Assembly (NCBI GenBank): GCA_022616575.1
Contig: JAKEEN010000027.1
Location: 1 to 6,005 of the forward strand
DNA length: 6,005 nucleotides
DNA from: Flammeovirgaceae bacterium
GTDB taxonomy: Bacteria > Bacteroidota > Bacteroidia > Cytophagales > Cyclobacteriaceae
Reading direction: 5' to 3'
Below, piece after piece: positions 1 to 5,147 of this stretch; the stretch's first letter is position 1; each line of letters begins with the position of its first letter. The position numbers and the translations under genes were made by a program. The notes beneath the pieces were generated by a model that had not been told where the DNA came from, ran no database searches, and worked only from the letters and a program-made list of their open reading frames with translations.

Positions 1-136
1 CACGGAATAGTTCGTTCAGGGTCTTCACTTTCCGCTCCAGCTTGGCAGTATCAAGCACCTTTAACAAGCTGTCGTTTTGTGCGAATAAAACCGTTGACAG
101 CAGAAAAGAGACAATGAGTAAGGAGTAAAACTTCAT
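1..136 (-). CDS. N-terminus of an exported protein, possibly a TPR-containing sensor kinase or regulator (partial)
   Basis: An open frame runs from ATG at 136 on the minus strand off the left edge, giving the first 45 residues. Residues 1-20 form a clear signal peptide: K2, a hydrophobic core of about 15 residues, and an end in L-F-A-Q. The mature part begins N-D-S-L-L-K-V-L-D-T-A-K and continues with K-V-K-T-L-N-E-L-F-R. From memory, this 'DSLLKVLDTAK...KVKTLNEL' style is common just after the signal peptide of Bacteroidota proteins with periplasmic TPR repeats followed by a histidine kinase or HTH domain. No TPR, kinase or DNA-binding residue is inside the window, so that identity is inference; the exported reading frame is what is seen. 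It is divergent from the NTF2-like gene, and a good TAnnTTTG element lies about 23 bases upstream of its start. Confidence 0.7.
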   Translation of the reverse strand, partial: MKFYSLLIVSFLLSTVLFAQNDSLLKVLDTAKLERKVKTLNELFR

Positions 137-158
137 GGTTAAGGCATTCACAATCATT

Positions 159-166
159 CAAAGATA
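159..166 (-). promoter_or_regulatory. Bacteroidota-type -7 promoter element for the leftward gene
   Basis: On the minus strand this reads TATCTTTG, an exact match to the Bacteroidota housekeeping -7 consensus TAnnTTTG. It lies 22 bases before the ATG at 136, giving a short leader typical of the phylum. A TTG that could serve as the -33 element lies only 11 bases upstream, shorter than the usual 17-23, so the upstream half of the promoter is weak or absent. The assignment rests on the -7 match and its position. Confidence 0.5.
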
Positions 167-269
167 GTTAAAAAAGCCAATGCCGGGGTGCATTTACCGT
201 TAGCGGAAAAATGCGGTCTTTATTGGAAAATATAAAGAAATTGAAGCCTGTAATTCATGTTTTTTATAT

Positions 270-752
270 ATGAAAAAGATAATTTTCTTCTTAGCTATTA
301 TAGCAACAACCCGTGTGTTTGCTCAAGACGAAAAGCAAGCCGTTCGCGATGTAATTGACCGATTGTTTACGAGTATGAATGCTGGCGATAGCACTATGCT
401 CAGGTCTGTATTTACAATGGACGTAACAATGGTTAGAGTGGTGAGAAATAAAACAGGCGAGCCCGTATTAAGACGTGAAGGATCCGTAGATGAATTTGCA
501 AAGGCTGTGGGCACACCTCATGCAGAAGCCTGGAGCGAACCTGTTTGGAATATGGACATTAAAGTGGAAGGTGATTTTGCTCAGGCTTGGTGTGACTACG
601 CATTTTATTTGGGAAACAAATTCAGCCATTGCGGAGTTGATGCATTTCAACTTCATAAAACAAAAGAAGGTTGGAAGATTTTTTCGCTGGCCGATACTTT
701 TAAAAGGGAAGGGTGTGTGATTCCGAAAGAAGTGGAAGAGAAGTTTAAATAG
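270..752 (+). CDS. Secreted NTF2-like/SnoaL-fold protein (DUF4440 or putative lumazine-binding type)
   Basis: A 160-residue protein. Residues 1-19 are a signal peptide (K2-K3, hydrophobic core, end in R-V-F-A-Q), so the product is expected in the periplasm or outside. The mature part has the layout of a single cone-shaped NTF2-like domain: an N-terminal helix (E21-N37, 'AVRDVIDRLFTSMNAGD'), a helix leading to the 'VFTMDV' strand (47-52), and then sheet strands around W93-V99, A104-Y113, G122-L128 and W135-L140. It ends with a 'SLADTFKREGC' segment (139-149) that resembles secreted NTF2-like proteins of Bacteroidota. Three cysteines (C108, C121, C149) could form a disulfide outside the cytoplasm. 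The fold serves many enzymes and binding proteins, and no catalytic set can be named here, so substrate and role are unknown. The start is the only ATG before the signal peptide; its leader is very AT-rich with no Shine-Dalgarno sequence. It may share a transcript with the phosphatase gene 78 bases downstream. Confidence 0.82.
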   Translation: MKKIIFFLAIIATTRVFAQDEKQAVRDVIDRLFTSMNAGDSTMLRSVFTMDVTMVRVVRNKTGEPVLRREGSVDEFAKAVGTPHAEAWSEPVWNMDIKVEGDFAQAWCDYAFYLGNKFSHCGVDAFQLHKTKEGWKIFSLADTFKREGCVIPKEVEEKFK

Positions 753-830
753 TCGAAAATTAAAATTCAAAGTTGGAAGTTATTTTCACCATATCTTCAC
801 AATAACTTAAAACTTTAAAACTTGATAAAT

Positions 831-1328
831 ATGAGGACTCTGTTTTTACTCCTTTTTCTATTTCTACTGAACACTTACGGAAGTGCCCAACAACGTATTA
901 CTACCTTTATACTTGTTCGTCATGCGGAGAAGCAGGCCGATGGAAGTAAAGATGCTGAACTTAGTGAAATAGGTAAAGTGCGTGCTGAGCGATTAAATGC
1001 ACTGTTGAAAGAAACTGCTATAGATGCAGTGTACTCAACTCCATACAAGCGCACGCGCAATACCGTTGCTGCTATTGCCGAAGCGCGAAATCTGCAACTC
1101 CAGGATTACGAGGCCATGAAATCTGAACCCATTGAAGAGATGCTTAGTAAGCATAGAGGAGGAACTGTGTTGATTAGCGGGCATTCGAATACCATTCCAT
1201 GGACTGCCAATTTATTGATTGGTGAAGCAAAATATGCGGCCTGGGATGATTCCGAATATGGAAACGTCATTATCATTTCAGTAACTGAAATTGGAAAAGA
1301 TGCAAAAGTACTCTGGTTGAAGTACTAA
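831..1328 (+). CDS. Secreted histidine phosphatase (phosphoglycerate mutase-like, SixA-type)
   Basis: A 165-residue protein of the histidine phosphatase (RHG) superfamily, which removes phosphate through a phospho-histidine intermediate. A signal peptide covers about residues 1-20 (R2, a leucine/phenylalanine-rich core, G-S-A-Q), so it should act outside the cytoplasm. The catalytic motif is L-V-R-H-A-E-K (28-34) with R30 and nucleophile H31; alanine in place of the usual glycine of RHG occurs in SixA-like members. S69-T-P-Y-K-R74-T supplies the second phosphate-binding arginine, and S-G-H118-S-N-T the second catalytic histidine. The domain is short, without the insertions of true phosphoglycerate mutases. 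I chose ATG at 831 over the in-frame TTG at 822 because it starts directly before R-T-L and gives a normal signal peptide. The substrate is unknown; a small secreted phosphoester or phosphohistidine is possible. Its stop overlaps the end of the opposing lipoprotein gene by 4 bases. Confidence 0.9.
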   Translation: MRTLFLLLFLFLLNTYGSAQQRITTFILVRHAEKQADGSKDAELSEIGKVRAERLNALLKETAIDAVYSTPYKRTRNTVAAIAEARNLQLQDYEAMKSEPIEEMLSKHRGGTVLISGHSNTIPWTANLLIGEAKYAAWDDSEYGNVIIISVTEIGKDAKVLWLKY

Positions 1329-1972
1329 TGGATACTTAATCCAACAGATAAACCATACCACGCTTTGTTTTGATAGATCCAAACATCCTTATCCCGATCT
1401 GTCAAAGAGTCCCATCCAACCGCCATTCCAAAAGTGAGGCTATTAATGCCCGTCATAATCGCGATACCCCTACTGACAATGAACCCGGAGTATTCATCGG
1501 TGATCCTGTAATTTGTAGTCCAGGGGCTAATAAATGATGAGCCCAACCCGCCAAATACCCCCATGGTAAAAGCACTGTGAAAGGTTCGCTTTTGAGTGCC
1601 GGTGGGGGTGATTTGTTGGTGAACTAAAAAGTGATCATTTCTAAATCCAACATAGATGTTTCCATTGAAGTCGGTGTCCATTTGCCTGGGGAAGTTAAAC
1701 GATGAAGGTCGATACTTAAACGGTACCGTAATTACATCTATGTCAAAGTGTGATTTGGTAAATATTTCGCGGTTATCTGTCCAGACAGTTGGTGTCTGAT
1801 TATGAAAAAGTGTTAAAGAGTCGTCTTCAACGTCAAGGTACACCCTGCTGAATTTCTTTCCCCCTTCCCGATACGAGTAATACCCATCAGTAAGTTTGTT
1901 TCTGTGCAAAGTTTCAATCCCTGCGCATGAACATAATATTATTAACAAACAACCTATAAAAATTTTGTTCAC
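1325..1972 (-). CDS. Putative lipoprotein of unknown function
   Basis: A 215-residue protein with a lipoprotein signal: M-N-K, a hydrophobic stretch, then the lipobox L13-C14-S15-C16. C16 would be the lipidated cysteine, followed by A-G with no aspartate at +2. Residues 25-110 look like beta-rich extracytoplasmic sequence ('YYSYREGGKK', 'VYLDVEDDSLTLF', 'DVITVPFKYRPSSFN'). The C-terminal half is glycine- and aromatic-rich ('FTMGVFGGLGSSFISP', 'GINSLTFGMAVGWDSL', 'WYGLSVGLSIH') and reads like short membrane-facing or barrel-type strands. From memory, similar C-terminal segments occur in uncharacterised Bacteroidota outer-membrane proteins; I recognise no named domain. The start codon is GTG, supported by the signal sequence. 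A five-codon frame (ATG at 1986, M-N-E-A-K) ends in a TGA that overlaps this GTG, which could couple translation. The gene is convergent with the phosphatase, and no terminator separates them. Confidence 0.78.
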   Translation of the reverse strand: MNKIFIGCLLIILCSCAGIETLHRNKLTDGYYSYREGGKKFSRVYLDVEDDSLTLFHNQTPTVWTDNREIFTKSHFDIDVITVPFKYRPSSFNFPRQMDTDFNGNIYVGFRNDHFLVHQQITPTGTQKRTFHSAFTMGVFGGLGSSFISPWTTNYRITDEYSGFIVSRGIAIMTGINSLTFGMAVGWDSLTDRDKDVWIYQNKAWYGLSVGLSIH

Positions 1973-2144
1973 TTTGCTTCGTTCATGGGTGTTAATAAAT
2001 ATTCTTTTACCCGCTGACCCTTGTTATTTTATTTTACTTCCGAAGATTCCGAGAATCAACGCCTGTGCCCTATACCGGCTAATACTTCATTTCGAACCAA
2101 ATACCAGATAAATATAAATGTTTAAGCGATCTCTAAAAATCTTT

Positions 2145-2154
2145 TACTTTGTAC
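2145..2154 (+). promoter_or_regulatory. Weak candidate promoter for the hydrolase/reductase pair
   Basis: TACTTTGTAC resembles the Bacteroidota -7 element TAnnTTTG with one base missing between TA and TTTG. No clear TTG lies at the right distance upstream (only a TTT about 21 bases before). If used, transcription would begin near 2158 and the leader would contain the whole heptamer array. This is the best candidate in the 1973-2224 intergenic region, but it is weak. Confidence 0.25.
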
Positions 2155-2183
2155 AACAACCAGTGACTAATGACGGTAACAAG

Positions 2184-2232
2184 TGCCCATTGCCCATTGC
2201 CTAATGCCTAATGCCTAATGCCTAATGACTAA
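2184..2232 (+). repeat. Seven-unit, 7-bp tandem repeat running into a start codon
   Basis: Seven consecutive heptamers are visible: TGCCCAT twice, TGCCTAA four times, and TGACTAA once. The last unit contains the TG of the hydrolase start codon (ATG 2225-2227). Degenerate units (TGACTAA, TGACGGT) at 2164-2177 suggest the array was once longer, with one 6-base slip between. Because the unit is 7 bases, each copy shifts frame. ATGs at 2204 and 2211 each open the mini-frame M-P-N-A-stop, and the ATG at 2218 opens M-P-N-D-stop. The 2211 frame ends in a TAA sharing its last A with the real start (TAATG). Similar simple repeats of 'tgcc(t/a)a' type are, from memory, common between genes in Bacteroidota genomes. 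Confidence 0.9.
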
Positions 2233-3097
2233 GTACACCATACCTTCCCGAGATGGATTTCCATTAAGTGCAGTCTTGTTTGAAGCTAAGCACGCAATTA
2301 GCGGTTGCATCCAGATTAATTCAGCCACAGGAGTGAAAAAAGAAATTTACTCGAACTTTGCCACGTATCTATCAGAGGCCGGTTATCATGTGGTGATTTT
2401 TGATTATCGGGGAATTGGTGAATCAAGACCCAAATCGCTGAGCGGATTTCATGCGCACAATCATGAATGGGGACAAAAAGATATGGCTGCTGTTCTCGAT
2501 TGGCTGGATGACCGATTCCCTTCGTTGCCAAAATTTGCCGTTGGCCATAGTGCGGGCGGACAACAAGTAGGTTTCATGGATAATTATCACAAATTTTCCA
2601 AGGCCCTTGCAGTAAGCAGTTCCACCGGCTATTGGAAGTACCTGGCATCGCCATATAAATACTTTACTTTATTTATATGGTATGGATTAGAACCTATTAT
2701 GAATTCAACAATTGGATATTTACCCGCCAGTTGGTTCAACCTGGGCGAAGATCTACCCAAAGGTGTTGCCAAAGAATGGAGAGCCTGGTGCCTGAACCAG
2801 AATTATTACGGAGACTTTTTGGGCAAGACCATACAACAACATTACTTTCATGAAGTAAAAATGCCAACACTGTTTATCTATCCGGAGGATGACACCATAG
2901 CGACTGATAAAAGTGTTGAGGCCTTACGAAAATTTTATTCGAAGGCACCAACTTCTGTAGAGCGATTATTGTTAAAGGATTACCATATGAAAAAGATTGG
3001 CCACTTTGGTTTCTTCTCACGCTCATCCAAAGAGAGACTTTGGCCGAAGGTTATTTCTTTTTTTAATGATTTCGAACAACCAAAAACCAACAACTAA
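2225..3097 (+). CDS. Alpha/beta hydrolase (COG4757-like serine hydrolase)
   Basis: A 290-residue cytoplasmic protein without signal peptide. The nucleophile elbow is G107-H-S109-A-G, preceded by the strand 'KFAVGHS'. The oxyanion region is likely the 'Q31-I-N-S-A-T-G' turn. The acid is D222 or D223 in 'IYPEDDTIA', and the catalytic histidine is H260 in 'KIGHFGFF'. The order Ser-Asp-His and the length fit the family. The lid region (about 135-205) holds 'EWRAWCLNQNYYGDF', which matches my memory of COG4757-type predicted hydrolases ('W..WC..p.Y'). The substrate is probably a carboxyl ester or similar acyl compound; nothing more specific can be read. ATG 2225 is the first start after an in-frame stop (TAA 2216-2218), so the N-terminus is well fixed. 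The reductase begins on the base after its stop codon, so both are likely made from one message. Confidence 0.9.
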   Translation: MTKYTIPSRDGFPLSAVLFEAKHAISGCIQINSATGVKKEIYSNFATYLSEAGYHVVIFDYRGIGESRPKSLSGFHAHNHEWGQKDMAAVLDWLDDRFPSLPKFAVGHSAGGQQVGFMDNYHKFSKALAVSSSTGYWKYLASPYKYFTLFIWYGLEPIMNSTIGYLPASWFNLGEDLPKGVAKEWRAWCLNQNYYGDFLGKTIQQHYFHEVKMPTLFIYPEDDTIATDKSVEALRKFYSKAPTSVERLLLKDYHMKKIGHFGFFSRSSKERLWPKVISFFNDFEQPKTNN

Positions 3098-4087
3098 ATG
3101 GAGTATAGACGCCTCGGAAAATCAGGTCTTCAAATCAGCGCCTTGTCATTAGGGTCGTGGCTTACATTCGGTAAGCAAATTGGTAACAACACAGCGGATG
3201 AATTGATGTCGATAGCCTATGATAACGGAGTTAATTTTTTTGATAATGCAGAGATCTATGCAAGAGGCCGTTCAGAAATCGTGATGGGTGAAATCCTGAA
3301 AAAGAAAAATTGGGACCGCGACAGTTACATTATTTCGAGCAAAGTCTTTTTCGGATACCTCGGTAAGGATGCCAGGCCAACTCAAAAGGGGTTGCATCGC
3401 AAGCATGTGGTAGAAGCATGTGAACAAGCACTGAAACGGTTGCAGCTTGACTACCTCGATTTGTATTTCTGTCATCGTCCGGATAAACAAACACCGATTG
3501 AAGAAACCGTGTGGACGATGCATAACCTGATTCAACAGGGAAAGATTTTGTATTGGGGTACCAGTGAGTGGAGCGCTCAGGAGATTATGGAAGCACATAT
3601 GGTCGCTCAACGCTATTCTTTGATTGGACCCACCATGGAACAACCTCAGTATAACATGCTGGAGAGAAATAAAGTGGAGGTGGAGTATGCACAGATTTAT
3701 AAGACTGTCGGATTGGGAACTACAATATGGTCACCACTGGCAACCGGAGTGTTGACAGGAAAGTATAATGACAGTTTTCCCGGAGACACGCGATTAAGTA
3801 TTTTAGGAATGGAATGGTTGAAGGATGCTGCACTTGCAGAAGCGAATCTGTCCAGGGCCAGAAAACTTACCACCTTTGCCAAAGAACTGGGTGTATCGCT
3901 CCCGGTCCTGGCTATAGCATGGTGCTTGAAAAATGAGCATGTGAGTACCGTTATTTTAGGAGCTTCTAAATCAGCTCAGTTGCAAGAGAATTTTAAGGCA
4001 TTAGAATTGAAAGAATTACTGACTGCCGATGTGATGGAGAAAATTGAAAACATTCTGGGTAACAAACCAATTCTGTCTCAGTATTAA
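3098..4087 (+). CDS. Aldo/keto reductase, Kv-beta-like (AKR6-type) clade
   Basis: A 329-residue NAD(P)H-dependent oxidoreductase with a TIM-barrel fold, of normal length for the family. The N-terminus 'MEYRRLGKSGLQISALSLGSW' is typical. The catalytic tetrad is visible: D49 (F-F-D-N-A-E), Y54 (E-I-Y-A-R-G), K82 (S-S-K-V) and H126 (F-C-H-R-P-D). Other family signatures are 'ILYWGTSEWS' (150-159), 'QPQYNMLER' in the middle, 'WSPLATGVLTGKY' and the C-terminal cofactor-binding 'VILGASKSAQLQENFKAL'. The 'YWGTSEWS' and 'GAS...QL.EN' motifs resemble potassium-channel beta subunits and their bacterial relatives; retention of the tetrad histidine, which the channel subunits replace by asparagine, supports an active enzyme. 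The substrate is unknown, probably an aldehyde or ketone. Its ATG directly follows the hydrolase TAA (TAAATG), implying translational coupling and a shared pathway. A hairpin repeat starting 4 bases after its stop may end transcription. Confidence 0.93.
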   Translation: MEYRRLGKSGLQISALSLGSWLTFGKQIGNNTADELMSIAYDNGVNFFDNAEIYARGRSEIVMGEILKKKNWDRDSYIISSKVFFGYLGKDARPTQKGLHRKHVVEACEQALKRLQLDYLDLYFCHRPDKQTPIEETVWTMHNLIQQGKILYWGTSEWSAQEIMEAHMVAQRYSLIGPTMEQPQYNMLERNKVEVEYAQIYKTVGLGTTIWSPLATGVLTGKYNDSFPGDTRLSILGMEWLKDAALAEANLSRARKLTTFAKELGVSLPVLAIAWCLKNEHVSTVILGASKSAQLQENFKALELKELLTADVMEKIENILGNKPILSQY

Positions 4088-4091
4088 TTTC

Positions 4092-4139
4092 TCGCGAAGA
4101 CGCCAAGACGCAAAGTTTTATTTCTTAGCGCCTTTGCGA
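4092..4139. repeat. Hairpin-forming interspersed repeat, left border of the GxxExxY cassette; possible bidirectional terminator
   Basis: The arms 4092-4107 and 4124-4139 are inverted copies matching at 13 of 16 positions, one mismatch being a G-T wobble, around a 16-base loop. The arms carry the words 'gacgcc', 'cttagcgc' and 'ctttgcg', which from memory recur as short interspersed repeats next to GxxExxY genes in Bacteroidota and other bacteria. It lies between the convergent reductase and GxxExxY genes, so it could stop transcription from both sides. The outer part (4088-4115) also matches the right-border repeat in inverted orientation. Confidence 0.75.
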
Positions 4140-4169
4140 TAGATATTAAAGATTATTCACCACTCTTTT

Positions 4170-4211
4170 AATTCCATCTTTGATCAACGTAATTCCATCT
4201 TTGATCAACGC
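4170..4211 (-). repeat. 21-bp tandem duplication inside the GxxExxY gene
   Basis: Two adjacent 21-base copies (4170-4190 and 4191-4211) differ only at the last base. In the coding frame they repeat seven residues, giving L-I-K-D-G-I-T-L-I-K-D-G-I near the C-terminus. Relatives, from memory, have one such block ('LIKDGIKR(I/V)VN'). The duplication keeps the frame, unlike the upstream break, and the near identity points to a recent event. Confidence 0.92.
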
Positions 4212-4393
4212 TTGATTGAAATTAATAAGTAATCCCAGTTTCAACCCGGTTAGTTTCAGGTACGTTAAAAGTTGCTTAAAATGAACATCGGCAACAAATT
4301 CAACTGACTTAATTTCAATTATCACCTTATTCTCAATAATTAAATCCGTACGAAAACCTAAGTCAAGTTTTACATTCTCATCAATCACAGGAA

Positions 4394-4400
4394 CCCCTTT
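4394..4400 (-). other. Possible -1 ribosomal slippage heptamer at the GxxExxY frameshift
   Basis: Read on the minus strand in the incoming frame this is A-AAG-GGG, which fits the X-XXY-YYZ pattern (codons K51 and G52). A one-base backward slip leads into G-T-T (V) and the conserved continuation P-V-I-D. No strong downstream stimulatory hairpin was evident, and the same run is a natural site for a one-base deletion, so the functional reading is uncertain. Confidence 0.3.
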
Positions 4401-4554
4401 TGACGATCAACTTTTAACCCGGCTTTATGGTAAAGTTCGTAATAGAGAATTTCTTCATAGACAGATTCAAGGAGCCCCGGACCTAATTTTTGATGAATAT
4501 TGAAGGAAGCATCAACAATTACTTTAGATAATTCGTTTTCTGATAACATATTGG

Positions 4555-4582
4555 CTTAGCGACATTGCGCCTTTACGAGCAA
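4555..4582 (+). repeat. Right-border repeat of the GxxExxY cassette, inverted relative to 4088-4115
   Basis: This 28-base segment (cttagcgacattgcgcc followed by tttacgagcaa) matches the reverse complement of 4088-4115 at 20 of 28 positions without gaps. The two lie just outside the start and stop of the GxxExxY gene, so the gene is bracketed by imperfect inverted repeats. The repeat occupies the gene's upstream region and ends 22 bases before the OmpA-like start. Confidence 0.65.
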
Positions 4583-4604
4583 TTTAATTGACTAAATTTA
4601 ACAT

Positions 4605-5015
4605 ATGCGCTGGATTGTGGTGTTGTTATTAACCATTTCAATTACCTCGTTATCTCAATCGAAAAATGAGGAGATTCGAAAGAGTATCTACTTCGGTGGA
4701 GGCAGCTACGATATTGATGAGTTTCAGGCACAGGAATTATTTTTATGGCTAGACTCAGTTCCTGACTTACTTAACAAATATGAAATTCACCTGATCAGCC
4801 ATACTGACCCTATTGGGGGAAAAGAGTACAATGAGTGGTTATCTAAAATGCGAAGTGAGTCCGTCAGGCAGTTGCTGCTTAACAAAAGCATCCCTGAACA
4901 TAAAATCTCAACCAAAGACTGGGGACTTGAAAACCCTGTTTATAACAATCGGTCTTTCGGTGGCATGCGGATGAACCGCAGGGTGGATGTGATTCTCTAC
5001 CCACTAGTCCTTTAG
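4605..5015 (+). CDS. Secreted stand-alone OmpA-like (peptidoglycan-binding) domain protein
   Basis: A 136-residue protein: signal peptide at about residues 1-18 (R2, hydrophobic core, S-L-S-Q), then one OmpA C-terminal domain and almost nothing else. Domain landmarks are the first strand 'SIYFGGGSYDID' (27-38), the helix 'ELFLWLDSVPDLL', the strand 'EIHLISHTD', then N76-E-W-L-S-K-M-R83-S-E-S-V, the strand with 'ISTKDWGLENP', and the closing N124-R-R-V-D-V-I. D68 and R83 are 15 residues apart, matching the aspartate/arginine pair known in the family to hold meso-diaminopimelate of peptidoglycan. The usual barrel, lipobox or TPR/PD40 partner of OmpA proteins is absent, so it is probably a soluble periplasmic wall-binding protein; its partner is unknown. 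The ATG lies right after an AT-rich leader that includes the palindrome TAAATTTA (4593-4600). Confidence 0.88.
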   Translation: MRWIVVLLLTISITSLSQSKNEEIRKSIYFGGGSYDIDEFQAQELFLWLDSVPDLLNKYEIHLISHTDPIGGKEYNEWLSKMRSESVRQLLLNKSIPEHKISTKDWGLENPVYNNRSFGGMRMNRRVDVILYPLVL

Positions 5016-5032
5016 TGTCCTTTTACGGACAC
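5015..5032. promoter_or_regulatory. Palindrome GTGTCC-N6-GGACAC, candidate activator-binding site
   Basis: A perfect 6-bp dyad with a 6-base centre begins on the last base of the OmpA-like stop codon. A further half-site-like GCGGAC occurs at 5045-5050. Its centre is about 85 bases upstream of the GG of the putative sigma-54 promoter, the usual range for an NtrC-family enhancer. It lacks a following T-run, so it is a poor intrinsic terminator, although that role cannot be excluded. Confidence 0.45.
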
Positions 5033-5104
5033 CCCTCTGCATAAGCGGACGGTTATTCCCTTCTAAAAACCCATTTTCTGTGCTTCAAACTAGGATTCAT
5101 AGCC

Positions 5105-5121
5105 TTGGCACTATTGTTGGA
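5105..5121 (+). promoter_or_regulatory. Near-consensus sigma-54 (-24/-12) promoter for the ABC/TolC operon
   Basis: The site reads TTGGCAC-T-ATTG-TTGG-A against the sigma-54 consensus YTGGCACG-N4-TTGCW. The -24 half is complete and spacing is exact (GG, ten bases, then the -12 dinucleotide), but the -12 dinucleotide is GG instead of GC. Transcription would begin near 5132, about 16 bases before the ATPase ATG. No TAnnTTTG element was found in the same interval. Confidence 0.5.
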
Positions 5122-5147
5122 AATTTGGTGGACAAATCAATGAATTC

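Larger units (their letters stand above)
4146..4549 (-). pseudogene. GxxExxY family protein (PD-(D/E)XK nuclease fold), split by a one-base frameshift
   Basis: From ATG 4549 the first frame gives 52 family-like residues plus two off-frame ones before TGA at 4387-4385. It includes the name-giving motif G25-L-L-E28-S-V-Y31, preceded by 'IHQKLGP', and 'KAGLKVDRQKG'. The homology continues in the -1 frame as V-P-V-I-D-E-N, then 'LGFRTDLIIENKVIIEIKSVE' with the expected D and E-x-K residues of a PD-(D/E)XK core, and ends '...KRVVNNL'. Joining the frames at G52 gives 134 residues, the normal family size. The break is at minus-strand A-AAG-GGG (4400-4394), where a -1 slip restores the frame exactly. 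The state may be a real mutation, a sequencing error in the G run, or programmed slippage. A GTG overlapping the TGA could also restart the second half. The family is widespread but its function is unknown. The gene sits alone between inverted repeats, opposite in strand to both neighbours, like a transferable cassette. Confidence 0.85.

Noticed and set aside
468..770. Minus-strand 100-codon open frame antisense to the NTF2-like gene
   Set aside because: The plus-strand protein has a signal peptide and a coherent fold; the antisense product does not.
822..830. In-frame TTG start giving three more residues on the histidine phosphatase
   Set aside because: The ATG at 831 gives a standard signal peptide start, and the extra M-I-N adds nothing.
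1896..2111. Plus-strand 71-codon open frame overlapping the lipoprotein start
   Set aside because: It overlaps the signal-peptide coding part of the lipoprotein gene on the other strand, and its product has no recognisable motif or plausible composition.
2184..2232. Heptamer array as a CRISPR array
   Set aside because: Units are 7 bases and contiguous with no spacers; it is a simple tandem repeat.
3272..3643. Minus-strand 123-codon open frame inside the reductase gene
   Set aside because: It lies wholly within a well-supported aldo/keto reductase and its translation resembles no known family.
4593..4600. TAAATTTA as the promoter of the OmpA-like gene
   Set aside because: It would leave essentially no room between transcription start and the ATG at 4605, no TTG lies at the right distance, and the palindrome is common in AT-rich DNA.
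5015..5032. Dyad as an intrinsic terminator of the OmpA-like gene
   Set aside because: The stem is only 6 bp and is followed by a C-rich stretch, not a T-run; its position suits an activator site better, though a terminator role is not excluded.
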